From the NCBI RefSeq assembly GCF_016595245.1, contig NZ_JAENHM010000073.1, forward strand, positions 442,365 to 506,364: a stretch of DNA of 64,000 nucleotides, written 5' to 3'. The notes beneath the pieces are model-generated. The model searched no databases and had not been told where the DNA came from. It saw only the letters and a program-made list of their open reading frames with translations. A program made the translations under genes and the position numbers. Numbering within the stretch: position 1 is the first letter of the stretch; each line of letters opens with the position of its first letter. This document shows positions 43,816 to 51,520 of the stretch, piece after piece. Source of the stretch: Azospirillum endophyticum (GTDB taxonomy: Bacteria; Pseudomonadota; Alphaproteobacteria; Azospirillales; Azospirillaceae).

Positions 43816-44901
43816 GTGGTCAAACGACACCTCGCGACGATCCACGCCGCCGGAGCACTGCTGTGCCTTGCTCTCGGTCTGGCCGGCTGCGCTTCCGACG
43901 CGCCGCAGGTGCAGACGGCTCCGTCGGTCGAAGCCGCCTATGTCCCGGATCCCAATGATCCGCTGTCGCGCTGGGTCCCGCACATCCGCGAGGCTTCCCA
44001 GAAATACGACATGCCGGAGAAATGGATCCGCGCGGTGATGATGCGCGAGAGCAATGGCCGTGCGACCACGAACAGCGGCAAGGTGCTGACCAGCTCCGCC
44101 GGGGCCATCGGCCTGATGCAGGTGATGCCCGGCACCTATGAGCTGATGCGGACGCAGTACGGCCTCGGATCCGATCCGTCCGACCCGCATGACAACATCA
44201 TGGCCGGCACCGCGTATCTGCGCGAGATGTACGACCTGTTCGGCGCGCCCGGTTTCCTGGCCGCCTACAATTGCGGCCCCGCCTGCTATGCCCAGCATCT
44301 GGCCGGCAAGCAGCGGCTGCCGCGCGAGACCAAGCTGTATCTGGCCGCCCTGACCCCGGTGCTGCGCGGCACCGGCCCGCGCGAGCCGTCGCAGGCGGCC
44401 GGTGCTTCCGCCATCGAGGTCGCGGTGGTGCCCGGCGACGCGCCGAAGCCGGCCGGCGGCCGGCCGCCGGTTCCGGCTCCGCAGCGGTCCGAGCCGGCTC
44501 CGGTCGTCGTCGCCTCCGCAGAGCCGGCGCCGTCCCGCGCCCCCGAATCCCGCGCCGTCGAACCGCGGCGGATGGAGCCCCGTCCGGCCGAGCCCAAGGT
44601 CGTCGAACAGGCTCCGGTCCCGGCCCGTGCCCCGCTGCCGGCCCCGGTCGCTGTGGCGTCTCTGCCCGCGCCGGCACCCGCGGTGTCCAAGCCGATCCAG
44701 GTCGCCAGCCTCGATTCGGCTTCCCCGACCCACCGGGTCAACCCGCAATTCACCACCCAGGTCGCCGAGGCGCTGCTTCCTCCGCAATCCGTGGGCAAGG
44801 GGGAGCGCGTGGTGATGCGTTTCGTTTCCCAGCGCGCCGACGGCTGCGGCAGCCTTGCCGGCCGCGACCGCGCCTGCGTCACGCTGGCGGACGCCCGCTA
44901 G
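43816..44901 (+). CDS. Lytic transglycosylase-type lipoprotein
   Basis: A 361-residue protein with a lipoprotein signal (lipobox L-A-G-C25). A soluble-lytic-transglycosylase domain occupies about 50-175: catalytic E78 in MMRESNGRA, GAIGLMQVMPGT and the AYNCGPACY end match family 23 enzymes, which cut peptidoglycan between MurNAc and GlcNAc. The rest (about 190-340) is a Pro/Ala/Glu-rich, low-complexity linker followed by a short tail. It should be anchored in a membrane on the periplasmic side. I prefer GTG at 43816, since it gives a standard signal sequence; TTG at 43780 is alternative. Confidence 0.88.
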   Translation: MVKRHLATIHAAGALLCLALGLAGCASDAPQVQTAPSVEAAYVPDPNDPLSRWVPHIREASQKYDMPEKWIRAVMMRESNGRATTNSGKVLTSSAGAIGLMQVMPGTYELMRTQYGLGSDPSDPHDNIMAGTAYLREMYDLFGAPGFLAAYNCGPACYAQHLAGKQRLPRETKLYLAALTPVLRGTGPREPSQAAGASAIEVAVVPGDAPKPAGGRPPVPAPQRSEPAPVVVASAEPAPSRAPESRAVEPRRMEPRPAEPKVVEQAPVPARAPLPAPVAVASLPAPAPAVSKPIQVASLDSASPTHRVNPQFTTQVAEALLPPQSVGKGERVVMRFVSQRADGCGSLAGRDRACVTLADAR

Positions 44902-45028
44902 GGAAGGAGGGCGGCGGGAGGCTGTCGCCCCCGCTCCGCCCGCTTCGGGCCGGTCGATTTTTTCGCCCTTGCGGCCGGAATTGATCCGCATCACTTACGG
45001 ATCGCTTGGCGACTGGCATAACGGTGGA

Positions 45029-45247
45029 ATGGACCGGCCCGCACATACATCCAGCCCATATCCGCCCTGCGCCTGTTGTGGCGAAGAGGTTCTGCTCGGC
45101 GAGCCCATGTACTGGACCCCGGAAAGACCAGGGTTCGTCTGGCATGACATGTGCGCGAGGCGGGAGGGCTTGCTCCCCCCCATGCCCAAGCCGCAGCGCG
45201 GCAGACGACGCCTCCCCAAGATGCAGGCGGTCGAGTCGCTGTTTTGA
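45029..45247 (+). CDS. Small CxxC protein, function unknown
   Basis: A 72-residue protein with C-A-C-C-G-E-E near residue 14-20, then a W-T-P-E-R-P-G-F-V-W-H-D-M-C-A-R segment that adds a His and a Cys, so a zinc site of type CxxC...HxxxC is plausible. A basic tail follows (KPQRGRRRLPK). I do not recognise the family. The ATG at 45029 lies 127 bases after the transglycosylase stop in the same direction. It is modestly supported by the ordered Cys/His and codon use. Confidence 0.55.
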   Translation: MDRPAHTSSPYPPCACCGEEVLLGEPMYWTPERPGFVWHDMCARREGLLPPMPKPQRGRRRLPKMQAVESLF

Positions 45248-45326
45248 GATCGGCGGCGGGATCGACTGCGCGCTCCCGAACGGGAGAAAGAGAGCGGTTT
45301 TCCGCCTCCGTCCCCCGCTTCTTCCC

Positions 45327-45712
45327 TCACTTGGCGGGAAGCGGGGCTTCGGGATGCACGAGCCCCGCCGCACGCAGTTCTTGCCGGAAATCGGCAGGCA
45401 CACGCTCCTCCAGCGCAGCGCGATCCTCGGCGATGCGGTCCGGCCGGCTGGCGCCGGGGATGACCGCCGCGACCGCGGGGTTCGCGAGCGCGAACCGGAG
45501 TCCGGCGGCCTTCATGCCGATGCCGTGACGATCGGCGATCGCCTTGATCCGGGCGACCTTGTCGAGGATCACCGGGGTCGCGGGCGCATATCGTCTTTCC
45601 AGGCCGCCTCGATTGTCGCCAGCGCCTCCTCCCCGGGGATGGCGCGGACCATGTCGCCGAGCGGAGCGGCGCCGAAGCCCAGCTTGCCGGGCAGGATATC
45701 CTTGAGTGCCAT
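45327..45712 (-). pseudogene. Aldo/keto reductase remnant (internal deletion and frameshift)
   Basis: Only the two ends of an aldo/keto reductase remain. The start at 45712 encodes MALKDILPGKLGFGAAPLGD and about 47 codons, then meets a TGA. The C-terminal part, in a different frame from about 45590, encodes VARIKAIADRHGIGMKAAG, RFALANPAVAAVIPGASRP and the family end. Full members are about 320-340 residues, so some 200 central residues, including the catalytic Tyr/Lys region, are missing. It is the third gene behind the DJ-1 and monooxygenase genes, which suggests it was once part of that operon. Confidence 0.85.
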
Positions 45713-45753
45713 GGTCTGTTCCTTTCCTGAGTTCGGGCGGTGGACGGACGGCG

Positions 45754-46068
45754 TCAGGCGACCTGGACGGGATCGAGCAGCAGGGCGCTCCGCTCGGCGA
45801 CATCGGCGATGCGGCCGAGATAGTCGCGGAAATGCGGCGTCTCACGGTGGGCCGCCACGGCCGCTGCATCGACGTAGAGCTCGTCGAGCACGAAGCGGTT
45901 CGCGTTGCCCTGCTCCCGCCACAGGTCGTAGCGGAGGTTGCCCGGTTCGGCCCGGCTGGGGGCCAGCATGCCGTCGAGCAGTGCCTGCAACTCTTCGGCC
46001 TTGCCCGGTTTGGCGGTGAGGACCGCCATGATCTTGACGTGACTGGTCGCGTTACCCTGACTGGTCAT
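45754..46068 (-). CDS. Antibiotic biosynthesis monooxygenase-fold protein (YgiN-like quinol monooxygenase)
   Basis: A 104-residue single ABM domain (dimeric ferredoxin-like fold). The segments VKIMAVLTAKPGKAEELQALL, PGNLRYDLWREQGN and FVLDELYVDAAAVAAHRETPHF are characteristic. Relatives such as YgiN oxidise quinols or act in reactive electrophile metabolism without a cofactor. The ATG at 46068 follows GGAG by eight bases. It sits 86 bases behind the DJ-1 gene and before the decayed aldo/keto reductase, so it is likely in one operon controlled by the divergent LysR protein. Confidence 0.88.
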   Translation of the reverse strand: MTSQGNATSHVKIMAVLTAKPGKAEELQALLDGMLAPSRAEPGNLRYDLWREQGNANRFVLDELYVDAAAVAAHRETPHFRDYLGRIADVAERSALLLDPVQVA

Positions 46069-46154
46069 GGATCGAACTCCGTGTCGGCGGATGTCTGGTC
46101 GCGTGGCGTGGCCGGCGGGGTGCATGCGCAGCGCCCCGCCGGTCTTGCGCGTTC

Positions 46155-46955
46155 TCATGCGGCGGTGGTCGACCGGTCGAGCGCCTCGACGAAGGCCTTG
46201 GCGATCGGATGGTCCGAGCGTGGATTCTGGCCGGTGATGAGTTCGCGGTCGATGACGATGTGGGGCTGGAAATCGACGTCGGTCGCCGCCACCGAACCTC
46301 CTGCCGCCGTCAGCGCCGATGGCATGTCGAAATGAAGCTGGGCATGCAGGATGTGGTCTTCGACGACCTTCTCCTCGCTGGCGGAGAAGACGGTCATGCG
46401 ATAGCCCTCATATTGCCAGCCCCGAGCCCATTCCCTTGCCTTCTCGCCGTCGCCGGCGATCAGCGCCGCGCGGAATTCGCGGGCATGCGGCATCGCCGAG
46501 ACGACGGCGACCGGACCGTGGCACAGCAGAGCGGTCGGCTTGGCGGCGTCGTGGAAGTGGCGCAGGATCCTGCCCAGTTCGGCGTCCTGCATCAGGTCGA
46601 CGACCGGGGCCTGCCCGCCGGGCACGAACACGCCGGCATAATGCTCCAGCCCCTCCTCGATGACCGAGCGCAGGGTGCGGATTTCGGACATCGCCGGGTG
46701 TTCGGCCCAGAAGGCCCTGGCACGGGCATAGGCGTCCGCGTCGCCGTCGAAATGGTCGGCCGACTCAGAGGCCGGGTCGATCGTCGGCCGCGTCCCGTCG
46801 GGCGTGGCGAGCACGACCTCGTAGCCCGCGTCGATCACCGCCATGGCGGGAACGACGGTTTCATTGAGATACTGCCCGGTTGCGGCCCAGCCGCCGCCCT
46901 TGACCTCGATCCGGGTGGCGTTGGAGCCGATCACCAGCACTTTGCCCTTGGTCAT
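46155..46955 (-). CDS. DJ-1/PfpI-superfamily protein (Hsp31-like class I glutamine amidotransferase fold)
   Basis: A 266-residue cytoplasmic protein with the nucleophile elbow around C145-H146 (TALLCHGPVAV) and the PGGQAPVVDL segment. The size and the AGYEVVLATPDG opening resemble the Hsp31/YajL relatives that act as glyoxalase III, deglycase or chaperone. It has a C-terminal extension with DVDFQPHIVIDRELITGQNP. It begins 110 bases from the divergent LysR gene and is first of a three-gene operon. Which of these activities applies is unknown, but a role against reactive carbonyls fits the neighbours. Confidence 0.9.
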   Translation of the reverse strand: MTKGKVLVIGSNATRIEVKGGGWAATGQYLNETVVPAMAVIDAGYEVVLATPDGTRPTIDPASESADHFDGDADAYARARAFWAEHPAMSEIRTLRSVIEEGLEHYAGVFVPGGQAPVVDLMQDAELGRILRHFHDAAKPTALLCHGPVAVVSAMPHAREFRAALIAGDGEKAREWARGWQYEGYRMTVFSASEEKVVEDHILHAQLHFDMPSALTAAGGSVAATDVDFQPHIVIDRELITGQNPRSDHPIAKAFVEALDRSTTAA

Positions 46956-47017
46956 GTGAGCCTCCTTGGTTGCGTCCCCGCTGGACGAGTCAGGAGATAC
47001 GCCCGCCTCACATATTT

Positions 47018-47034
47018 CAGAAGTTTATCTTCTG
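47018..47034. promoter_or_regulatory. LysR-type operator candidate in the DJ-1/LysR divergent region
   Basis: CAGAAG-TTTAT-CTTCTG is a perfect six-base inverted repeat with a five-base spacer. It lies in an AT-rich stretch of the 110-base gap between the two divergent genes, about 32 bases before the LysR start. Its placement suits autoregulation and activation of the DJ-1 operon by the adjacent LysR protein. Confidence 0.6.
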
Positions 47035-47065
47035 GATTTTAGATATACAGTTGGCATTATAAGTC

Positions 47066-47977
47066 ATGCGCTACGATCTGAACCTGCTCCCGATCTTCAT
47101 CGCCTTGATGGAGGAGCGCAGCGTGACCCGTGCGGCCGAACGGCTCGGCATGACCCAGCCGGCCCTGTCCAACGCGCTGGCACGGCTGCGCCTCATGCTG
47201 AAGGACCAACTTTTCGTCCGGGAGCGCTACGGCATCCAGCCGACCGCCGTGGCGCTCGACCTGGGGCCGGTGATCGCCGAAGCGCTGGCCGCCATCGACG
47301 ATGCCGTGCTGGGCCAGCAGGAATTCGATCCCGCGCGGGCGGAACGGCTGTTCACCATCGCGCCCAACGGCTATGTCGAGTTCGTGCTGGTTCCCGCCAT
47401 CGTCGCCCGGCTGCAGGCGGTGGCGCCGGGCATCAGGCTGCGGCTCACGCCCTACGGCAACGACCTGGCCGAGACCGGCGTGATCTCGGGCACCACGGCG
47501 ATGGTTGTCGGCCGCATCGTCGATCCGCCCGACAATCTCGTGGTCCAGCACCTTATGGACGAGGGGCTCGACTGCGTCGTGCGCGCCGGCCATCCCGAGA
47601 TCGGCGACACCCTCAGCCGCGAGCAGTTCGAGCGTTTGCGCCACGTGAACATCGTGCCGCCGGGCCGCCTGCGGGCAGGGCTGTTCCAGGCCCTGGCGCA
47701 GCAAAGCCTGCGGCGCGACGTGGCGATCTCGGTCACCAATTTCTTTGCCGTCGCCGAGATGATCGCGGTCACCGATCACATCGCGACTTTGCCCCGGCTG
47801 ATCTGCCGGCGGCTGGCGCAGGATCCGCGGGTCAAGGTGCTGCCGGCGCCCGCCGATCTCGGCACCTTTCCGGTCGAGATGGCCTGGCATGTCCGCTACC
47901 GCCACGATGCCGCGCACCGCTGGCTGCGCGGGTTGGTCGCCGAGGTGGCTCGGGAGTTGGGTGGGGCGCCGGGGTAG
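47066..47977 (+). CDS. LysR-family regulator, divergent from the DJ-1 operon
   Basis: A 303-residue regulator of the NodD/LinR-like LysR subgroup. The HTH is at about 1-62 (LNLLPIFIALMEERSVTRAAE, MTQPALSNALARLR), followed by a linker and an effector-binding domain with ERLFTIAPNGYVEFVLVP and the usual C-terminal lobe. It probably senses an aromatic or quinone-like ligand and controls the divergent DJ-1, monooxygenase and aldo/keto reductase genes. This is inferred from the arrangement and from the palindrome at 47018-47034. Length is normal. Confidence 0.93.
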   Translation: MRYDLNLLPIFIALMEERSVTRAAERLGMTQPALSNALARLRLMLKDQLFVRERYGIQPTAVALDLGPVIAEALAAIDDAVLGQQEFDPARAERLFTIAPNGYVEFVLVPAIVARLQAVAPGIRLRLTPYGNDLAETGVISGTTAMVVGRIVDPPDNLVVQHLMDEGLDCVVRAGHPEIGDTLSREQFERLRHVNIVPPGRLRAGLFQALAQQSLRRDVAISVTNFFAVAEMIAVTDHIATLPRLICRRLAQDPRVKVLPAPADLGTFPVEMAWHVRYRHDAAHRWLRGLVAEVARELGGAPG

Positions 47978-48002
47978 GCGCCCCGTTGGAGCGGCCGTCC
48001 GG

Positions 48003-49001
48003 TCAGGAATTCGGCTCGCCGCAGGCCTGGGTGCCCGCGTTCGCCAACAGGAACGGCTTCAGGGAGCGCAAGACCTCATCGGAAGCGTCTTCCGGCTGAA
48101 GATGCCCGCCGCTCGTCGGTGTTCCGTCCACCTGGTCGGCCCATCGGGACCAGATGGTGATCGGGTTCCGGACGGCCGGATTTCCAGGGGACGGTTTCGC
48201 TTCGGCGCCCGGCCAGTCCTTCGAAGGCCACAGGACATGCACGGGGCATCGCAGCTTTCGGCCCGAGGCGGCGTCTTCCCGGTCCTGGGCGAGATCTTCG
48301 TCCAGCGCCGCCCGGTAGTCCTCGCAGATCGCATGGCGGACCGCCGGATCGCGGAAGGCCGCGCGATAGGCGTCGAGGGCCGCCGGTTCGATGGTCTCCA
48401 GCCCGCCGGCCATCCTCGCCAGCGCGGCGTCGATGAACGCATCGGGCGCCCCCGCCAGCAGGCGTTCGGGCAAATCCGCCTCCTGGGACAGGAAGAACCA
48501 GTGGAAGGCCTTCGCGGCGATGCGATAATCGATCGCCGTCATCGCATCGAGGGTGGGGATTACGGTGAGGGAGGCATAGGCGGTCACGCGATCGGGATGG
48601 TCGAGCGCCAGCCTGTAGCCCGCCCGGGCGCCGCGATCATGGCCGACGACGGCGAAGCGGCCATGGCCCAGCCGCTCCATGAGCGCGACCAGCGCCGTGC
48701 CGACGCGCCGCTTGGTCCAACGCGGCGCCATCCTGTCCGGCCTGCTGGCGCCGTAGCCGGGCAGGTCGGGGATGACGAGCGTGAAGTCCCGGGCCAATTC
48801 GGGAGCGATCCTGCGCCAGGCGATGTGGGTCTGCGGGTAGCCGTGCAGGAGGAGGACGGCCGGCCCGGTGCCGCCGGTCGCACCGGAAAAGCCGACGCCC
48901 CCGGCCTTCAGGTCGATCGGCCGGAATTCCGGAAAGAACGCCGCCCCGGCGGATTGGACGCTATCGTCCCTATGCTCATTCATGTGCGTGGGCTTTCTCA
49001 T
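48003..49001 (-). CDS. Alpha/beta hydrolase, epoxide hydrolase/haloacetate dehalogenase type
   Basis: A 332-residue cytoplasmic hydrolase whose nucleophile is an aspartate: D122 in VVGHDRGAR. The oxyanion segment H53-G-Y-P precedes it and a histidine lies in TSGGHLQPEDASD near the end. A lid of about 100 residues separates them. Such enzymes hydrolyse epoxides or dehalogenate haloacetate-like compounds via a covalent ester. The start at 49001 overlaps the EamA transporter stop (ATGA), indicating translational coupling; an in-frame ATG at 48983 is alternative. It is the last gene of the TetR-controlled operon. Confidence 0.9.
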   Translation of the reverse strand: MRKPTHMNEHRDDSVQSAGAAFFPEFRPIDLKAGGVGFSGATGGTGPAVLLLHGYPQTHIAWRRIAPELARDFTLVIPDLPGYGASRPDRMAPRWTKRRVGTALVALMERLGHGRFAVVGHDRGARAGYRLALDHPDRVTAYASLTVIPTLDAMTAIDYRIAAKAFHWFFLSQEADLPERLLAGAPDAFIDAALARMAGGLETIEPAALDAYRAAFRDPAVRHAICEDYRAALDEDLAQDREDAASGRKLRCPVHVLWPSKDWPGAEAKPSPGNPAVRNPITIWSRWADQVDGTPTSGGHLQPEDASDEVLRSLKPFLLANAGTQACGEPNS

Positions 49002-49873
49002 GAAGGCTTCGGATGCGGCCTGGCGGGCGAGGCCGACTGCGTCAGGATGACGCCGGCGATGCAGATCGCGGCGCCGATCATGAGCGGCATCGTCGCCCTC
49101 TCGCCGAGGAAGACGATGGCGGCGAGGATCGCGAAGACGGTCTGAAGCAGGGCGAAGGGCCCGGCCCGTGCCAGCGAAACCCTTTCGATGAGCCAGAACC
49201 ACAGGCAGAAGGCCAGAATGGCGCCGAACAGCACCGCATAGCCGAGGGAGAGCCATGCCGGGAGGTCGGCGGCGCGGAGTGCCGCGATCTGTCCCCACTC
49301 CAGCAGCCAGGAGGCCAGCCCGACCTGGGGAACGGTGAAGAGCGACAGCCAGCCGATGAGGCGCAACGGTTCCAAAGGTCCCAGACGCTTGATCAGCACG
49401 TTGCCGAACGCCTGCGCCGCGGAGCCGGCGGCAACCAGAAGGGCCGCAATCGGGGGCATCGGTTCGCCGGGATTCGCCATCGCCAGGGCGACGCCGGCGA
49501 AGGCGATGGCCAATCCGAGGGCGACGCGGGCCGGCGGGCGCTCCCCCAGCATCGGCCATGCTATCAGCACGGTGAAGGGGGCGGTGAGCTGCACGATGAC
49601 GGCCGAGAGTCCGACCGCGCCGAGATGCAGGCCGGTGAAGAAGAGCCCGAAGCACAGGCCGCCGAAGAAGACGGAGATGAGCGCCGATGCCGCGATCTCC
49701 CGGCGTGACGGCCGTCGGGTGAAGGGCAGCAGCAACAGTGCGACCAGGGCGAAGCGCAGGGTGACGAAGAACAGGGGCGGGAAGGCCTCCACCCCATATT
49801 TGCTGGTGACGAATTGCACGCCCCACAGCAGGGCGACCAGCAATGCCGCACCGATTTCGAGGATGGACATCAT
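48998..49873 (-). CDS. EamA/DMT-family transporter
   Basis: A 291-residue inner-membrane exporter with ten predicted helices in two EamA halves (for example ALLVALLWGVQFVTSKYG, then GLAIAFAGVALAMANPG, and a second half ending MIGAAICIAGVILTQ). The family moves metabolites or drugs out of the cell; the substrate here is unknown but may be a product of the flanking hydrolases. GGAGG lies just before the double ATG at 49873. It sits between two hydrolase genes on the same strand, nine bases after one and overlapping the other. Confidence 0.9.
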   Translation of the reverse strand: MMSILEIGAALLVALLWGVQFVTSKYGVEAFPPLFFVTLRFALVALLLLPFTRRPSRREIAASALISVFFGGLCFGLFFTGLHLGAVGLSAVIVQLTAPFTVLIAWPMLGERPPARVALGLAIAFAGVALAMANPGEPMPPIAALLVAAGSAAQAFGNVLIKRLGPLEPLRLIGWLSLFTVPQVGLASWLLEWGQIAALRAADLPAWLSLGYAVLFGAILAFCLWFWLIERVSLARAGPFALLQTVFAILAAIVFLGERATMPLMIGAAICIAGVILTQSASPARPHPKPS

Positions 49874-49882
49874 GTCCTCCCG

Positions 49883-50725
49883 TCAGGCGTGGGCGAATGC
49901 GGCCAGTTCGCGATTGAAGCGTTCCGGGCATTCGTAGAACGGCGCATGCGCCGCCCCTTCGAAGATCGAGAGCGTCGCCGCCGGGTTGAGGTCGAGCACG
50001 CGTTGCGACATCTCCAGCCGGGTGTGGCGCTCCTGGTCGCCCCAGGTGACCAGCAGTTTCGGGACGGCGGCCCAGACCTCGTCGAGCCCGTCGCTGTCGA
50101 GACTGGGAATGGCGAGCTGCACTTCGCGCGGCACCATGCCGTTGAACACCAGCATCCGGCGAAATTCGGCGTCGTCGGGCGGGGTTGCGAAGCAGGCGGC
50201 AAGGAAGGTCGCGTAGGCGTCGCTCCGGACGGCGAGATCCGCGGAGCCCAGCAGTTCGACATGGGCGAGCGCCGCCGGTCCGAGCAGTTCCGGCGCCAGC
50301 TTCGTGACGGCGCCGACGAGATTGACGCCGCCGACACGGTCCCGACCATTTTTCCTGAGGCCGTATTTCCTGAGGTAATAGCCGGCGATCAGCCCGCCGA
50401 GCGACCAGCCGGCCAGGATCGGGCGGGCGAAACCGGATGCCTCGATGACGGCATGAAGGTCGTCCGCCCAGAGCGCGGGATCGGCATAGGCGGCGATGTC
50501 CGCCGGTTTCGAGGAATCGCCGTGCCCTCTCAGGTCGTAGCTGACGATCCGGCAGGTCTCCGCCAGCGTGCCGGTCAGTTGCCGCGACCAGCTGAGGCGG
50601 CTCTGGCCGAGGCCGTGGATGAGGATGATTTCGGGGCCTGCCGCCGCGCCATGGCGGGACGCGGCCAAGGTCAGGCCATCGCGGGTCCTGACCGTGAACT
50701 CTCCGGATGCTGCGGGAAGAGGCAT
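49883..50725 (-). CDS. Alpha/beta hydrolase (serine esterase-like)
   Basis: A 280-residue alpha/beta hydrolase with nucleophile S108 in AGWSLGG, the oxyanion motif H37-G-L-G, DLRGHGDSS in the early part, and a catalytic histidine in FEGAAHAPFYE. It resembles 3-oxoadipate enol-lactonase-like and BioH-type esterases. The ATG at 50725 has AGGAG six bases upstream. It is first in an operon followed by the EamA transporter and an aspartate-nucleophile hydrolase, and diverges from a TetR gene with shared operator sequences. Confidence 0.9.
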   Translation of the reverse strand: MPLPAASGEFTVRTRDGLTLAASRHGAAAGPEIILIHGLGQSRLSWSRQLTGTLAETCRIVSYDLRGHGDSSKPADIAAYADPALWADDLHAVIEASGFARPILAGWSLGGLIAGYYLRKYGLRKNGRDRVGGVNLVGAVTKLAPELLGPAALAHVELLGSADLAVRSDAYATFLAACFATPPDDAEFRRMLVFNGMVPREVQLAIPSLDSDGLDEVWAAVPKLLVTWGDQERHTRLEMSQRVLDLNPAATLSIFEGAAHAPFYECPERFNRELAAFAHA

Positions 50726-50741
50726 GTCGGCTCCTTGTGTG

Positions 50742-50802
50742 TATCGATCGCTAAACGTTAACCGCTTGCCTTTTCCTGTCAATGAGTTTTTAGTGATCGC
50801 TA
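50742..50802. promoter_or_regulatory. Pair of TetR-type operator candidates
   Basis: Two 12-base near-palindromes, TATCGATCGCTA (50742-50753) and TAGTGATCGCTA (50791-50802), lie in the 76-base gap between the hydrolase operon and the divergent TetR gene. They share ten of twelve bases. The second overlaps the first base of the TetR start codon and the first lies about 17 bases before the hydrolase start. This arrangement would let one repressor shut both directions. Confidence 0.65.
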
Positions 50803-51401
50803 TGGATAAGGTGAAGCGGACACGACGAGGCGGCCCCCGGACGTTCGATCGGAACGAGGCGGTGGCGACCGCGATGCGGTTGTTCTGGCGGCACGGCTAC
50901 GAGGGCGTGTCGATCAGCGACCTCACGACGGCGATCGGCATCGCGCCGCCCAGCCTCTATGCGGCCTTCGGCAGCAAGGCCGAGCTGTACCGGGAGGCGC
51001 TGGACCGTTATGGCGATCTGCCCGGCGCCCTCAACACCCTCGTGCCGGGGGAGACGCCGAGCGCCACGGCCGAGGCTTTGCTGCGCCGCGCCATCGAGTT
51101 CGCGACCGACCCGGCAGGCGAGGGCGGCTGCATGGTGTCCGTCGGCATGGTGCAATGCGGCCCCGACCACGCGGACATCGCCCACGACCTCGCGGCGCGG
51201 CGGCAGGCGATGTTCGAGGAGGCTGCGCGCATCTTTTCCCGATGGCTCGACAGCGCTTCCAGCCATGCGCTGGCCCGGTATCTTCTGACGGTGATGCAGG
51301 GGATCGCGGTCCAGAGCCGTGACGGAGTCGGCAAGCAGGAGCTGCAGGCGATGGCCGACACCATCGTCGACGACATCCGCCGTCGTTACGACGGGGGCTG
51401 A
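50802..51401 (+). CDS. TetR-family repressor of the hydrolase-transporter operon
   Basis: A 199-residue TetR protein. The HTH is at about 15-60 (FDRNEAVATAMRLFWRHGYEG, SISDLTTAIGIAPPSLYAAFG), after a basic N-terminus (KVKRTRRGG), and a helical ligand domain fills the rest with a C-G-P-D segment. It is AcrR/YcfQ-like in overall form. The divergent position and the two shared palindromes support repression of the hydrolase-EamA-hydrolase operon. The ligand is unknown and may be a compound handled by those enzymes. Confidence 0.92.
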   Translation: MDKVKRTRRGGPRTFDRNEAVATAMRLFWRHGYEGVSISDLTTAIGIAPPSLYAAFGSKAELYREALDRYGDLPGALNTLVPGETPSATAEALLRRAIEFATDPAGEGGCMVSVGMVQCGPDHADIAHDLAARRQAMFEEAARIFSRWLDSASSHALARYLLTVMQGIAVQSRDGVGKQELQAMADTIVDDIRRRYDGG

Positions 51402-51520
51402 ACGGACCGGGGCCGCGATGCCCGCGTATTTCGTCGCAGTGCCCGCACAGGTGGTTGCCCGCCGCATCCGCTTCTCCTAGCGTTGGGTCCTGGGAAAGCG
51501 ACAGGCAAGGGGGCGCAGCG

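Noticed and set aside
48003-49931. One 642-codon minus-strand fusion of EamA and hydrolase
   Set aside because: The first part is out of frame with the EamA gene; the ATGA overlap at 48998-49001 explains the two separate genes.
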